A DNA stretch of 64,000 bases from Buchnera aphidicola (Mindarus japonicus). GTDB lineage: Bacteria > Pseudomonadota > Gammaproteobacteria > Enterobacterales > Enterobacteriaceae. A model generated the notes under the pieces. The model did no database searches. It saw nothing but the letters and a program-made list of their open reading frames with translations, and was not told where the DNA came from. This document shows positions 44,141 to 54,073 of this stretch, piece after piece. Position 1 is the stretch's first letter. Every line of letters begins with the position of its first letter. The stretch covers positions 434,001 through 498,000 of the forward strand of contig NZ_CP135030.1 of assembly GCF_039393905.1 (NCBI RefSeq), written 5' to 3'. Position numbers and translations under genes: made by a program.

Positions 44141-44512
44141 TCAAAATTGAATAATTCGGTCACAATTTTTCATTTCCTGAACAATTTCTATTAATCCAAT
44201 GAACTGAAAATTAACTAATATTTTATCAACATTTTTTTTCGTATTAAAAATAACCCCTCTTCTTAAAGCAGCACTAACACAAATTTTTAATTTAACTCTA
44301 AATTTTTTATTCAAGTCAATCCATGCTTGTAATAAATTAAACTCATTATGATCAGGAGAATAATTAACATTAGCATTAGTAACTCCATTGCAATAAAAAA
44401 AAATACTACTAATATTATTTCCTGAAGAGAACAAATTTCTGGCAAATAACAAACCTGTTAAAGCATTTTGATTTCCATAAATCGGACCTGTAATAACTAA
44501 CATGTATTTCAT
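44141..44512 (-). CDS. tusD: Sulfurtransferase TusD
   Basis: TusD carries the active Cys of the TusBCD complex: Cys78 in ICVSAALRRG, at the E. coli number. The FFYCNGVTNAN segment also matches. Length is 123 against 128. It heads the tusDCB operon; upstream is a 622-bp A/T-rich spacer, divergent from the tsgA-like gene. Neighbours of tusD in E. coli (fkpA and others) are absent. Confidence 0.95.
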   Translation of the reverse strand: MKYMLVITGPIYGNQNALTGLLFARNLFSSGNNISSIFFYCNGVTNANVNYSPDHNEFNLLQAWIDLNKKFRVKLKICVSAALRRGVIFNTKKNVDKILVNFQFIGLIEIVQEMKNCDRIIQF

Positions 44513-45134
44513 ATATAAACTTAAATATCTTGTTAATAAAAATGCTATTTCTTTTAATTTTTTTATAAAAAAATACTAAAAATAACTAGTAAAAAATAAA
44601 ACTTTATAATGAAATTATTCTTATTAACTTCTGAATTGACTTATATCAATATAATTATAAACAAAAAATATTTTTTATCCAACAAAATATATTTTTATAT
44701 AATTTAATTAAAAAATATTTAGAATATATTATTTATATATATTATGTAATAAGTACTATTTTTTTAATTTTTTAATTGATTTGATCATATGAAATAATTA
44801 CTCTATATTTTTATATATTTTTAAATACTATTTTTTTTCATTTTTTAAAAATAACTATATTTTAAAAAAAATACATAAATTTAAAAAAAAAATATTAATT
44901 AAATCTTTTATCAAGTTTATTTAAACTAATCCTATTTAGAAATAAAACAACATTTTTATTTAAATAGATAATATTTAAGAAAATATTAATTAATAATTAA
45001 TTTTTTATTGTAAATATAATATATTAAAAAATATATTTCGTTAATGAAAAATATTTAAACAAAAGTTACTTATAAATTTTTTTTTAACTTATATAAAGAA
45101 TTTAAAAAAATAAAAAAAAGGAAAAAATTTATAA
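44513..45134. other. 622-bp A/T-rich divergent spacer
   Basis: This stretch between tusD and tsgA holds no open frame of note in either strand and no recognisable RNA. It must contain promoters for both directions; TTGACT near 44637 and several TATAAT-like boxes are present but none has convincing spacing. It may be the remains of deleted genes (fkpA region in E. coli). Confidence 0.6.
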
Positions 45135-46307
45135 ATGAAAAATAAAATAATACTTACAATAATTAGTTTTTTTTCGTATTCTATAACCGGTGCTCTAATT
45201 GTAACAACCGGAATGATATTAGGAAAAATATCAAAATATTTCAACCTTCCTATCACCGACATGAGTAGTATATTTACATTTTTAAATGCTGGAATTTTAA
45301 TCTCTATTTTTTTAAACGCATGGATAATTGAGTTTATTTCAATTAAAAAACAACTTATTTTAGGATTTTTATTAATGTTGTTAACAATTCTTGGATTAAT
45401 AAAAAGTTTAAATTTAATAATTTTTAGTATTAGTATTTTTATGTTTGGATTGGTTAGCGGTATTACAATGTCAATAGGCACTTTTTTGATAACTATGTTA
45501 TACAAAGGCAATGAAAGAGGAAAATTTTTACTATTAACTGATTCTTTTTTTAGTATGTCAGGAATGATTTTTCCTTTTATTATAACTAAAGTATTTAATC
45601 TTCATTTAACCTGGTATTGGATATACATCTTAATTTTTATTATATATATAATAATTTTTTTACTAGCGATTAATGCAAAATTTCCAATTTTAACAAAAAA
45701 TATTAAAGAAAAAAAAATAAAAATAGAAAAAGGATCTTTTACTAATACTGCGATATTATCAATCACAGCATTATTATATATTCTAGGGCAATTAAGTTTT
45801 ATTTCTTGGATTCCAGAATATGCTATTAGATCATTAAAATTCAATATAAAAGAAGCCGGAAAATTAGTAAGCTTTTTTTGGATGTCTTATATGATAGGAA
45901 TGTGGATATTTAGTTTCATACTAAAATTTTTTGATTTACAAAAAATTTTAGTCGTATTAACAGGTATTTCAAGTTTTATTATGTTTTTATTTATTATTAC
46001 AACTAACATGAAATTATTATCATTAATAATTATTGTTTTAGGTTTTTTCTCAAGTGCTATTTATACTATAATAATAACATTATCTTCTTTACAAACAAAA
46101 AAGCCTTCTCCTAAACAAATAAGTTTCGTTTTAACCTCAGGAACCATCGGAACTTTATTAACCTTTATAATCACAAAACCGATTATTTTAAAAAAAGGAT
46201 TAATTTCTGCTTTAATCACTTCAAATTTTTTATATATAACAGTTTTCTTTCTTTCTATAATTTTAGGTTTTTTTACTAATCACAGAAAACATATAATGCC
46301 TAAATAA
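45135..46307 (+). CDS. tsgA: TsgA-family major facilitator transporter
   Basis: This is an inner-membrane MFS protein with about twelve hydrophobic segments over 390 residues (393 in E. coli TsgA). Long conserved stretches identify it, such as FTFLNAGILISIFLNAW, GITMSIGTFL and ISWIPEYA. Its substrate is not known; the FucP/sugar branch of MFS is the nearest comparison. The ribosome site AAAAGG precedes the ATG. In E. coli tsgA is near trpS on the nir-cysG side, and here those genes are gone, bringing tsgA tail to tail with trpS. Confidence 0.92.
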   Translation: MKNKIILTIISFFSYSITGALIVTTGMILGKISKYFNLPITDMSSIFTFLNAGILISIFLNAWIIEFISIKKQLILGFLLMLLTILGLIKSLNLIIFSISIFMFGLVSGITMSIGTFLITMLYKGNERGKFLLLTDSFFSMSGMIFPFIITKVFNLHLTWYWIYILIFIIYIIIFLLAINAKFPILTKNIKEKKIKIEKGSFTNTAILSITALLYILGQLSFISWIPEYAIRSLKFNIKEAGKLVSFFWMSYMIGMWIFSFILKFFDLQKILVVLTGISSFIMFLFIITTNMKLLSLIIIVLGFFSSAIYTIIITLSSLQTKKPSPKQISFVLTSGTIGTLLTFIITKPIILKKGLISALITSNFLYITVFFLSIILGFFTNHRKHIMPK

Positions 46308-46337
46308 TAAAAAAATTTTAAATAATATTTATTATTA

Positions 46338-47345
46338 TTAATATTTTAATACAGTAAATAAATCATAAATTTTTTTCATTGTTTTTTTTGCGAAAAAGTT
46401 AGCTTTCTTAGCACCATCATTGATAACTTTTTTTAAAAATAATTCATTTTTTCTAAAAAAATAAAAATTTTTTTTAATTTTTTCAATTACTATAGTAATT
46501 TCATTAATTAATGTTTCCTTTAAATCATTATACTTTTTTTCAGAAAACTCTTTTTCTAATGAAAATATTGAAACTTCTCTGATACTAGATAAAATATTTA
46601 AAAAATTAGATATTCCTGGTTTTTCTTTTAAATCATAACGTATTTTACAATTTATATCTGAATCAGTTATAGCTTTTTTTATTTTTTTAACAATAATTTT
46701 TTTTTCATCTAATAAAAAAATTGTACCATTATGATTCTTATCAGATTTAGACATTTTTTGAGTAGGATTACATAACGACATTATTTTTTTGCTATATTTT
46801 GGAATTACTATTTCTGGAACTACAAACGTATTTTTTTGTAAATTATTAATTTTTTTTGCTAAATTTCTTGTTAGCTCTAAATGTTGTTTTTGATCGTCTC
46901 CAACTATAACTTTTTTAGATTGATATAATAATATATCTGCAGCCATTAAGATAGGGTAGTTTAATAAACCAGCAGTGGAAAAGGAAGAGTTATTTTTTTG
47001 TTTTGTTTTAAATTGTGTCATACGTTTTAATTCACTATAATTTGAACGACAATTTAGAAACCAATATAGTGCTGTATGCTCTAAAACATGAGATTGTACA
47101 AAAATAATACTTTTTTCAGGATCTATTCCACAAGCTAGATATAATGCTACTGCATCTAATGTATTTTTCTTTAAATTACTATTAATATTTAATGTAGTAA
47201 TAGCATGTAAATCAGCTATACAAAAAAAACATTGAAATTTATTTTGCATTTCAGACCAATATTTAAGAGAACCTAAATAATTTCCTAAAGTAAAAGAACC
47301 AGAAGGTTGCATTGCACTAAATACAATAGATTTAAAATTGCTCAT
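46338..47345 (-). CDS. trpS: Tryptophanyl-tRNA synthetase
   Basis: This class I synthetase charges tRNA-Trp. The HIGH-like site is TLGNYLGS (about residues 18-25), the dimer-core motif GDDQKQHLELTR is present, and KMSKSDKN is the KMSKS loop. Length is 335 against 334 in E. coli. It lies 102 bp downstream of rpe; gph, which separates them in E. coli, is missing. Confidence 0.98.
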   Translation of the reverse strand: MSNFKSIVFSAMQPSGSFTLGNYLGSLKYWSEMQNKFQCFFCIADLHAITTLNINSNLKKNTLDAVALYLACGIDPEKSIIFVQSHVLEHTALYWFLNCRSNYSELKRMTQFKTKQKNNSSFSTAGLLNYPILMAADILLYQSKKVIVGDDQKQHLELTRNLAKKINNLQKNTFVVPEIVIPKYSKKIMSLCNPTQKMSKSDKNHNGTIFLLDEKKIIVKKIKKAITDSDINCKIRYDLKEKPGISNFLNILSSIREVSIFSLEKEFSEKKYNDLKETLINEITIVIEKIKKNFYFFRKNELFLKKVINDGAKKANFFAKKTMKKIYDLFTVLKY

Positions 47346-47447
47346 TTATTTTCCAAAAATTTCAATTAAATAAAAAATTCTTTAAAATAAATTCTAACCA
47401 TCAAAAAATTCTAAAAATAAATATTTTTTTTAAAAATTTTAAAATGA

Positions 47448-48134
47448 TTAATGAATCAAATTAAAATGTACTTTTTCTAATTCCTGTCTTAATTTGTTAA
47501 TAACAATTTTATAATTTGAGGAATGAAATAAAGTTGAGCCAATAACGAAAACATTAGCGCCAGCCAATGCTATATCTGAAATATTTTTTATATTAATTCC
47601 ACCATCTACCTGTAATAAAATATTACTCGAACTTTCGTTAATTCTTTTTCTAACTTCTCTAATTTTATTTATACTTTCTGGTATAAATGCTTGTCCTCCA
47701 AATCCAGGATTTACTGACATTACAGTTATCATATCTAACTGATCTATAACATAATCAAGATAATTAATAGGAGTACCAGGATTCAAACCTAATCCTGCTT
47801 TGCATCCATGATCCTTAATCATTCGTAAAGTTCTATCTATATGATTTGTTGTTTCAGGATGCACAGTTATGAAATCGGCTCCAGATTTTGCAAATTTCGG
47901 AATTAAAGAATCGACAGGATTTGTCATTAAATGAACATCAATTGTAGTAGAAATTTTATAGTCTCGTAATGATTTTAAAACCATTGGACCAATAGTTAAA
48001 TTATCTACATAGTGATTATCCATAACATCAAAATGTATCATATCTCCTCCAGCATCAATTGATTTTTGAATATCTTCTCCTAATTTTGAAAAATCAGCTG
48101 ATAAAATAGAGGGTGCTAAAAGAAAACTTTTCAT
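47448..48134 (-). CDS. rpe: Ribulose-phosphate 3-epimerase
   Basis: Rpe links ribulose-5-P and xylulose-5-P in the pentose phosphate pathway, supplying erythrose-4-P for the shikimate route encoded next to it. The TIM-barrel motifs APSILSADFSKLGED, HFDVMDNHYV (metal ligands His34 and Asp36), VHLMTNP, SVNPGFGGQ and VDGGI are all present. Length is 228 against 225. In E. coli dam and damX lie between rpe and aroB; here only a non-coding gap remains. Confidence 0.98.
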   Translation of the reverse strand: MKSFLLAPSILSADFSKLGEDIQKSIDAGGDMIHFDVMDNHYVDNLTIGPMVLKSLRDYKISTTIDVHLMTNPVDSLIPKFAKSGADFITVHPETTNHIDRTLRMIKDHGCKAGLGLNPGTPINYLDYVIDQLDMITVMSVNPGFGGQAFIPESINKIREVRKRINESSSNILLQVDGGINIKNISDIALAGANVFVIGSTLFHSSNYKIVINKLRQELEKVHFNLIH

Positions 48135-48507
48135 TTTTAATTCCTATATTTAATTGCTTAAATATTATTTTTTTTACATTTAAATTTTTGTAAAATATAT
48201 TTATTAATTTTAAAAAAATATTTTTTATACATTTGCTTATTTTATTAAATAATAATTTGTAGTAATTTTATTTTTTTAAATAAAAATTATCTCTTTATTA
48301 AAGAACTTAGTTTAAGAAATTTTTTAAAAAATTTAAAAAGTTACTAAAACATATTTTTATCTATAATTTTTTTTATTTAATAATTTTATTATCAAAATTT
48401 TAATTTTAGTTAACTTTTATAATTATTAATTTATAATAACATTATATTTAAAAAAAATAACTAACCAAAATTTAATAAAAATATTTATTAACATTATTTA
48501 ATAATAA
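48135..48507. other. 373-bp non-coding gap at the place of dam and damX
   Basis: No open frame, RNA or hairpin with G+C content was recognised between rpe and the end of aroB. Sequence is nearly pure A/T. E. coli carries damX and dam here; nothing resembling either is readable, so both are lost rather than recently broken. It probably contains the rpe promoter. Confidence 0.65.
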
Positions 48508-49590
48508 TTATTGACTATTTCTAATAGCTGATAAAAGAACATTTTTATCTACATTAGTAAAAATTTTAACTTGTCCAATTTTAACTGGTAAAATAAAACG
48601 TATTAATCCTGAAAGTACTTTCTTATCTTTTATAATATAAGGAAGATAAGCATGAGCAGTCATATTTTTTGGTGCTTTTGTTGGTAAACCAGCTTTTTTT
48701 AACAAATTAATAATTCGATTAACTTCTATTTTATTTATTTTTTCTAATAATTGAGCTACTCTTGCCGCAATGACAATACCAACTGAAACAGCTTCTCCAT
48801 GCAACCAACTTCCATAACCTAAATGCGCTTCAATAGCATGTCCAAAAGTATGTCCTAAATTTAAAAGAGCACGAACATTATTTTCTCTTTCATCAATGGA
48901 AATAACATATGATTTTAATTGACAACATTTGGAGATACAATAAGAAATTTCTGGTTCATGTAAGGATAAAACTAAATGAATATTTTTTTCTAACCAAATA
49001 AAAAATTTTTCATCGAAAGCAATTGCATATTTAATAACTTCGGCTATTCCTGAAATCATTTCACTAGTTGGTAATGTTGATAAACAATCAATATCAACAA
49101 TAACAGAAGAAGGCTGCCAAAAAGCACCTATCATATTTTTTCCTAAAATATGATTAACTCCTGTTTTTCCTCCAACAGAGGAATCTACCTGAGATAGTAA
49201 AGTTGTAGGAATCTGGATAAATTTAACGCCTCTTTGATAAATAGCTGCTGCAAAACCAGTAAGATCTCCAATCACTCCACCACCTAAAGCAATCAATGTT
49301 GTATCTCTATTATGAGATTTTTCTAATAATGCTGAAATAATTAATTCCATTTCATTTAATGTTTTATACTGTTCGCCGTCAGATAAAATTACTTGGTCTA
49401 ATTTAATGCCTGCCTGTCTTAATTGATAAAATACTTTATCTTTCCAAATGTTTGCTAACGTTTTATTGGTTACTAACATAGCATGATCACCTGGATTTAA
49501 AGGCCAAAAAATATTATCTAATTCTAACACTTTAGAACCAATAGTAATTGGGTAACTTCTACTGCCAAGATTAACCTGTAATTTCTCCAT
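48508..49590 (-). CDS. aroB: 3-dehydroquinate synthase
   Basis: AroB forms 3-dehydroquinate, the second step towards chorismate. Motifs DGEQYK, GGGVIGDLTGF, PTTLLSQVDSSVGGKTGVN and the zinc-site NLGHTFGHA plus HGEAV are intact. The start MEKLQVNLGSRSYPI at 49590 gives 360 residues against 362, preceded by GAGG; the open frame upstream to 49707 overlaps aroK and has no family support. It follows aroK by 50 bp in the conserved aroK-aroB pair. Confidence 0.98.
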   Translation of the reverse strand: MEKLQVNLGSRSYPITIGSKVLELDNIFWPLNPGDHAMLVTNKTLANIWKDKVFYQLRQAGIKLDQVILSDGEQYKTLNEMELIISALLEKSHNRDTTLIALGGGVIGDLTGFAAAIYQRGVKFIQIPTTLLSQVDSSVGGKTGVNHILGKNMIGAFWQPSSVIVDIDCLSTLPTSEMISGIAEVIKYAIAFDEKFFIWLEKNIHLVLSLHEPEISYCISKCCQLKSYVISIDERENNVRALLNLGHTFGHAIEAHLGYGSWLHGEAVSVGIVIAARVAQLLEKINKIEVNRIINLLKKAGLPTKAPKNMTAHAYLPYIIKDKKVLSGLIRFILPVKIGQVKIFTNVDKNVLLSAIRNSQ

Positions 49591-49640
49591 TATTTGATAA
49601 ACCTCATTATAAATTTTACTGAATTTATTTAATTTTAATT

Positions 49641-50165
49641 TTATTTTTTGTCTAGTAAATCTATAATTTGATGCGAAACAACTTTTGCACTCTGTTCGTC
49701 TGTACAAACAGTAATATCTGCAATTTCTTCATACAATGGATTTCTATAATTAGCCAATTCTTGTAAAATTACTTTATTAGAAATTGCATTTTTTTTTAAT
49801 AATGGTCTTTTTTTGTCTCTATTAGTTCGCATTAATTGCTTTTCAATTGTAGTTTTTAAATATATTACTATACCCCTTGATGAAAGTTGATTTCTAGTCT
49901 CTTTTACAATTATAGAACCTCCTCCCGTAGCTAATACTATCCCTTGTTTCATAGTTAATTCATTAATTATTTTTTTTTCTCTATTTCGAAATCCTGTTTC
50001 TCCTTCTACATCAAAAACCCAATTAATATCTGCTCCTGTTCTTTTTTCAATTTCTTGATCAGAATCATAAAAATCCATATGAAGTTGTTGAGCTAATTGT
50101 CTGCCAATAGTGCTCTTTCCTGCTCCCATTGGACCAATTAAGAAAATATTTCGTTTTTCTGCCAT
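49641..50165 (-). CDS. aroK: Shikimate kinase I
   Basis: AroK phosphorylates shikimate. The P-loop GPMGAGKST (Lys17), the shikimate-site DSDQEIE, RNREK and GGGSIIV are all present, as is the lid RDKKRPLL. Length is 174 against 173 in E. coli. It starts the aroK-aroB operon; together with aroE this window carries three of the seven chorismate steps, fitting the symbiont's role in supplying aromatic amino acids. Confidence 0.98.
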   Translation of the reverse strand: MAEKRNIFLIGPMGAGKSTIGRQLAQQLHMDFYDSDQEIEKRTGADINWVFDVEGETGFRNREKKIINELTMKQGIVLATGGGSIIVKETRNQLSSRGIVIYLKTTIEKQLMRTNRDKKRPLLKKNAISNKVILQELANYRNPLYEEIADITVCTDEQSAKVVSHQIIDLLDKK

Positions 50166-50539
50166 TTTTTTATTTTACTAAAATATTTGTTAATATAACC
50201 CAGCATAAATACTTTAATTGCTGGAAGCAATATAAATAGAATTTAAATCTATTAAATAAATAACTCTAAATTAATAATAAAAAATTTATCAGTATAAAAA
50301 ACATTTTTTTTATTTATAAAAAATTTATCTAAATATTGATTAACTTTTGTTATTGTTTATAATACTTAAATAATAAGGTATTAAAAAAAATATTTTGATT
50401 ACTTTAAACGTCTTACAAAAAATATACAAGAATGTTTTATAAAAAATTCTAAAATAATTAAATCTAGATATTTTTTTACAGAATAATGCACTTATTTTTA
50501 AATATTTATTTAATAAAAAGATATTATTTTTTTTAAAAT
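50166..50539. other. 374-bp A/T-rich spacer between aroK and tRNA-Ser
   Basis: The spacer lies between the divergent starts of aroK and the tRNA gene and must hold both promoters. TATTAT at 50522-50527 could be a -10 for the tRNA. No coding potential or RNA fold was recognised otherwise. Confidence 0.5.
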
Positions 50540-50624
50540 GGTGAAGTGTCCGAGAGGCTTAAGGAGCACGCCTGGAAAGTGTGTATACGGAAACGTATCA
50601 AGGGTTCGAATCCCTTCTTCACCA
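50540..50624 (+). tRNA. tRNA-Ser (anticodon GGA)
   Basis: A class II tRNA with a long variable arm (TATACGGAAACGTATC): acceptor GGTGAAG/CTTCACC, anticodon loop CTGGAAA giving GGA (UCC/UCU codons) and T arm GGGTTCGAATCCC. It is close to E. coli serX/serW. CCA is not encoded. Confidence 0.97.
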
Positions 50625-50681
50625 AAATAAATTTAATTTAAATTTATTTACTTTTTTTAAAAATAATATTGATTACAAAAA

Positions 50682-51407
50682 CTAATTAACAATTCCTTTT
50701 ATAAATACAGATTCTAAAGCAATATGAATCATTTTATTAAAACTTGCTTCTCTTTCTTCAATTGTTAATCTTTCGCCTGTAATAATATTATCTGAAACTG
50801 TACAAATAGATACTGATTTAGCATTTAACTCAGCCGATATACTATATAATCCAGCTGTTTCCATATCAATTCCAGAAATACTATATTTTTTTAGCAAAGA
50901 AATATATTTCTTTTTTTGAGGAAAATAAAACGAATCAGTACTAAAAAAATTTCCAACTTTAATAAGGGTTTTGTTGTTTTTAGCAGATACTACTAATTTG
51001 TAAACCATATTAAAATCGGGTATAGCAGAAAAATCATGTCCTAAAAATCTTATTCTATTAATTTTCGAATCCGTGCACGCACCTGTAGAAATAATTAAAT
51101 CATTTAGTTGTATATCTTCTCTAACTGATCCACAACTTCCTAGACGAATTATTTTTTTTACTTTATAAAATTTAATTAATTCACTTACATATAAACAGCA
51201 AGAAGGCATTCCTATTCCATGCGACATGAGAGATATGATTCTGCCTTTATATTTTCCAGTATAGCCTACCATAGAACGAACTGTATTAATTTGAAAAACA
51301 TTTACTAAATAATTTTTAGCTATATATTGTACTCTTAATGGATCTCCAGAAATAAGCACTAAATCAGAAAAATCATTTTTTTTAGAATTAATATGAGGAG
51401 TAATCAT
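50682..51407 (-). CDS. deoD: Purine nucleoside phosphorylase
   Basis: DeoD splits purine nucleosides with phosphate into base and (deoxy)ribose-1-P, which DeoB then isomerises. HINSKKNDFSDLVLISGDPLR, SHGIGMPSC and the catalytic TVSDNI (Asp at about 207) match the hexameric NP-I family. Length is 241 against 239. It lies 57 bp after deoB, the E. coli deoB-deoD order; deoC and deoA are not here. Salvage of host nucleosides is the likely role. Confidence 0.97.
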   Translation of the reverse strand: MITPHINSKKNDFSDLVLISGDPLRVQYIAKNYLVNVFQINTVRSMVGYTGKYKGRIISLMSHGIGMPSCCLYVSELIKFYKVKKIIRLGSCGSVREDIQLNDLIISTGACTDSKINRIRFLGHDFSAIPDFNMVYKLVVSAKNNKTLIKVGNFFSTDSFYFPQKKKYISLLKKYSISGIDMETAGLYSISAELNAKSVSICTVSDNIITGERLTIEEREASFNKMIHIALESVFIKGIVN

Positions 51408-51464
51408 AAATAAATAGTCTCTACAAGTGATTTGCTATCTTTTAATTTTTTAAATTAGGTTGTT

Positions 51465-52688
51465 TTATAACATACTTTTTCCATACATCATTTTAGAAAG
51501 TGAAAAAAAATGAGCTATTGTTTGAGAAATATCTGAAAATGTTTTTCTATGTCCTAAAAAAATAGATTTTTTATTTTTTCTATATAAAAGAATAGGCACA
51601 TTTTCTCTAGTATGATCATTTCCTTTCCAAGTAGGATCACAACCATGATCTGCTGTAATAATTAAAAGGTCTTTATTAGTAATTATTTTTAATATTCTCG
51701 GTAAATTTTGGTCAAATAATTCTAAACCTTTTGCATAACCAGAAACATCTCTTCTATGCCCCCAAAGAGAATCAAAATCTATAAAATTTACAAAAACTAT
51801 TGTATTATCTTTTGCATTTTTTATTTCTTTAATGGTTGCATTAAATAGATTAATTAATCCGTATGCTTTTATTGAAGAAGTTATTCCTACATTTGAAAAT
51901 ATATCATTTATTTTTCCAATTGAAACAACTTTTCCTAACTTTTCCTTTATTAATTTAAGCATTACAGTATCACCAATTGGTTTTACCGAAAAATCTTTTC
52001 TGTTATTTGTTCTAAAAAAATATCCTTTTTTTTCTCCAATAAATGGTCTAGCTATAACTCTTGCAACTTTATATTTATTATCATTCAAAATTTTTTGTAT
52101 TATTAAACATAAATTGTATAATTTTTCTAATCCAAAAAAAATTTCGTGACATGCTACTTGTAATACAGAATCTGCAGATGTATATATTATTGGTTGTTTA
52201 GTATTAATATGTTCTTCTCCATAAATATTTAAAATATCTACTCCAGAAGCATGACAATTACCAATTAATCCAGAAATATTTGCGTCTACAACAATTCTTT
52301 TTATTAAATTTATTGGAATACTATTAGTTTTTTTTTTAAAATAATCCCAATTGAATAAAACAGGTAGACCTGAAATTTCCCAATGTCCAGAAATAGTATC
52401 TTTTCCTGAAGAAATTTGACTTGCATAAGCATAACTTCCTACAATATCCGTTATTTTATTTAATCCTAAAGGAAATCTACCCATAGAATGATAAGCTGCT
52501 TCAGCTATTCCTAACTTAGTTAAATTAGGTATTTTTAAAGTTCCAACCCTTTCTTTGTTAGCTTTATTTAAAAAACATTGTTCTGCAATATGACCTAAAG
52601 TATTAGCACCTTTATCTCCAAAATTTTTCGCATCTAAACTTGACCCTATTCCTAAAGAATCTAATACCAGAATAAATACTCGTTTCAT
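51465..52688 (-). CDS. deoB: Phosphopentomutase
   Basis: DeoB interconverts ribose-1-P and ribose-5-P. It belongs to the alkaline phosphatase superfamily: metal-binding VLDSLGIG (Asp at about 10), the phosphorylated Thr region SGKDTISGHWE, TADHGCDPTW and DHTREN. The start at 52688 gives 407 residues, exactly the E. coli length, with GGAAG six bases upstream; a start at 52700 would add four residues. Forms an operon with deoD. Confidence 0.98.
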   Translation of the reverse strand: MKRVFILVLDSLGIGSSLDAKNFGDKGANTLGHIAEQCFLNKANKERVGTLKIPNLTKLGIAEAAYHSMGRFPLGLNKITDIVGSYAYASQISSGKDTISGHWEISGLPVLFNWDYFKKKTNSIPINLIKRIVVDANISGLIGNCHASGVDILNIYGEEHINTKQPIIYTSADSVLQVACHEIFFGLEKLYNLCLIIQKILNDNKYKVARVIARPFIGEKKGYFFRTNNRKDFSVKPIGDTVMLKLIKEKLGKVVSIGKINDIFSNVGITSSIKAYGLINLFNATIKEIKNAKDNTIVFVNFIDFDSLWGHRRDVSGYAKGLELFDQNLPRILKIITNKDLLIITADHGCDPTWKGNDHTRENVPILLYRKNKKSIFLGHRKTFSDISQTIAHFFSLSKMMYGKSML

Positions 52689-53031
52689 ACTTTCTTCCAA
52701 TTTTTTTAAAAAATATTTTTTTCATTGTATTTTTAATATACACTTTCTTTATTACTATATATATTATTCTGTATGCTTATACTACTTAAATTAATAATTA
52801 AATATATTTAACTACACTAAATGATTTTAACATATTTAAAATTTTTATAGATACAAAAAAATTATTAAATAATTAAGTTAATTAAAATGTATTAATTCAA
52901 AAATAAGTTTTTTATTAATAAAAATTATTCTTAAAATAAGAAAGTTTAGTAAAAAAATATTTTTTTATTAATAAAATTAATTAATTCATGTTCATTAACC
53001 AATTTTAAATTATTCTAAAAAGAGTAAAAAA
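52689..53031. other. 343-bp divergent spacer between deoB and ansA
   Basis: The stretch is A/T-rich with no gene. A 15-base word TTTTTATTAATAAAA occurs twice (near 52909 and 52962) and is itself largely palindromic. No DeoR or CytR-like operator, as controls the deo genes in E. coli, was recognised. Confidence 0.5.
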
Positions 53032-54051
53032 ATGAAAAGAAAAAATATATATATTGCTTATACGGGTGGGACAATTGGAATGAAAAAATCTAATTTCGGT
53101 TATATACCTGTATCTGGATATCTTCAAAAAAAAATAATGAAAATTCCAGATTTTCAAAAAAAAGAAATTCCTTTTTTTAGAATAAATGAATACAAACCAT
53201 TAATTGACTCTTCTAATATGACTCCTAACGAATGGAATATTATTGCTAATGATATTTACAAAAATTATAAAAAATACGATGGTTTTATTATTTTACATGG
53301 AACTGATACAATGGCATATACTGCTTCAGCTCTTTCATTTATGCTTCAAAATTTAGAAAAACCTATTATTATTACTGGTTCTCAAATTCCTCTTTCAGAA
53401 ATTCGATCAGATGGTAGACAAAATTTGTTAAATGCTTTATTAATTGCTGCAAACTATCCAATTAATGAAGTTACATTATTTTTTAATCATAAATTGTTTA
53501 GAGGTAATCGTTCTACAAAATCTAATGCTAATGGATTTAATGCTTTTACTTCTCCTAATTTTCCTTGCTTATTAAAAGTAGGAATTAATATTTCTTGTAA
53601 TTATAAAGTTTCAAAAAAAAAATTTAATCAAAAACTTAAGTTGAATTCTATTACTCCTCAACCAATTGGAATTATTACTATTTATCCTGGTATTTCAGAA
53701 AAAATAATTCATAATTTTATTTTTCAACCATTAAAGGCATTAATATTATGCTCTTATGGTATTGGAAATGCTCCTCAAAATAAAAATTTTTTAAATGAAT
53801 TACATTCTGCCTCCAAACGAAACATTATTTTAGTTAATCTAACACAATGTATATCTGGAACAGTAAATATGTCTGGTTATGCAACTGGAAATGCTCTTTC
53901 TAATGTAGGCGTAATTAGTGGTTATGACTTAACAATAGAAGCAGCATTAACTAAGTTACATTTTTTATTTAGTTGTTATAAATCTACAAAAGCAATTAAA
54001 AAAATTATGAAATCTAATCTTTGTGGAGAATTAACTCTTGAAAAAAAATAA
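53032..54051 (+). CDS. ansA: Cytoplasmic L-asparaginase I
   Basis: AnsA hydrolyses asparagine to aspartate and ammonia. The two catalytic threonines lie in AYTGGTIGM (N-terminus) and ILHGTDTMAYTAS, with the conserved SDGRQN region; no signal peptide is present, which fits type I rather than periplasmic AnsB. Length is 339 against 338 in E. coli. Its place between deoB and nfuA is not the E. coli one, so a rearrangement joined these loci. Host asparagine could thus be turned into aspartate for amino acid synthesis, which is inference. Confidence 0.96.
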   Translation: MKRKNIYIAYTGGTIGMKKSNFGYIPVSGYLQKKIMKIPDFQKKEIPFFRINEYKPLIDSSNMTPNEWNIIANDIYKNYKKYDGFIILHGTDTMAYTASALSFMLQNLEKPIIITGSQIPLSEIRSDGRQNLLNALLIAANYPINEVTLFFNHKLFRGNRSTKSNANGFNAFTSPNFPCLLKVGINISCNYKVSKKKFNQKLKLNSITPQPIGIITIYPGISEKIIHNFIFQPLKALILCSYGIGNAPQNKNFLNELHSASKRNIILVNLTQCISGTVNMSGYATGNALSNVGVISGYDLTIEAALTKLHFLFSCYKSTKAIKKIMKSNLCGELTLEKK

Positions 54052-54073
54052 TATTTTTTATTTTTAAAAAAAA

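Noticed and set aside
44513..45134. Possible replication origin in the 622-bp A/T spacer
   Set aside because: No convincing DnaA-box cluster was seen and none of the genes usually flanking an origin are near.
45089..45511. 140-codon minus-strand frame over the start of tsgA
   Set aside because: Antisense of conserved TsgA sequence; Ile/Lys/Asn content is what reverse complement of this DNA gives.
52900..52980. Repeated word TTTTTATTAATAAAA as a possible regulatory repeat
   Set aside because: Only two copies of a low-complexity A/T word; chance is sufficient in this composition.
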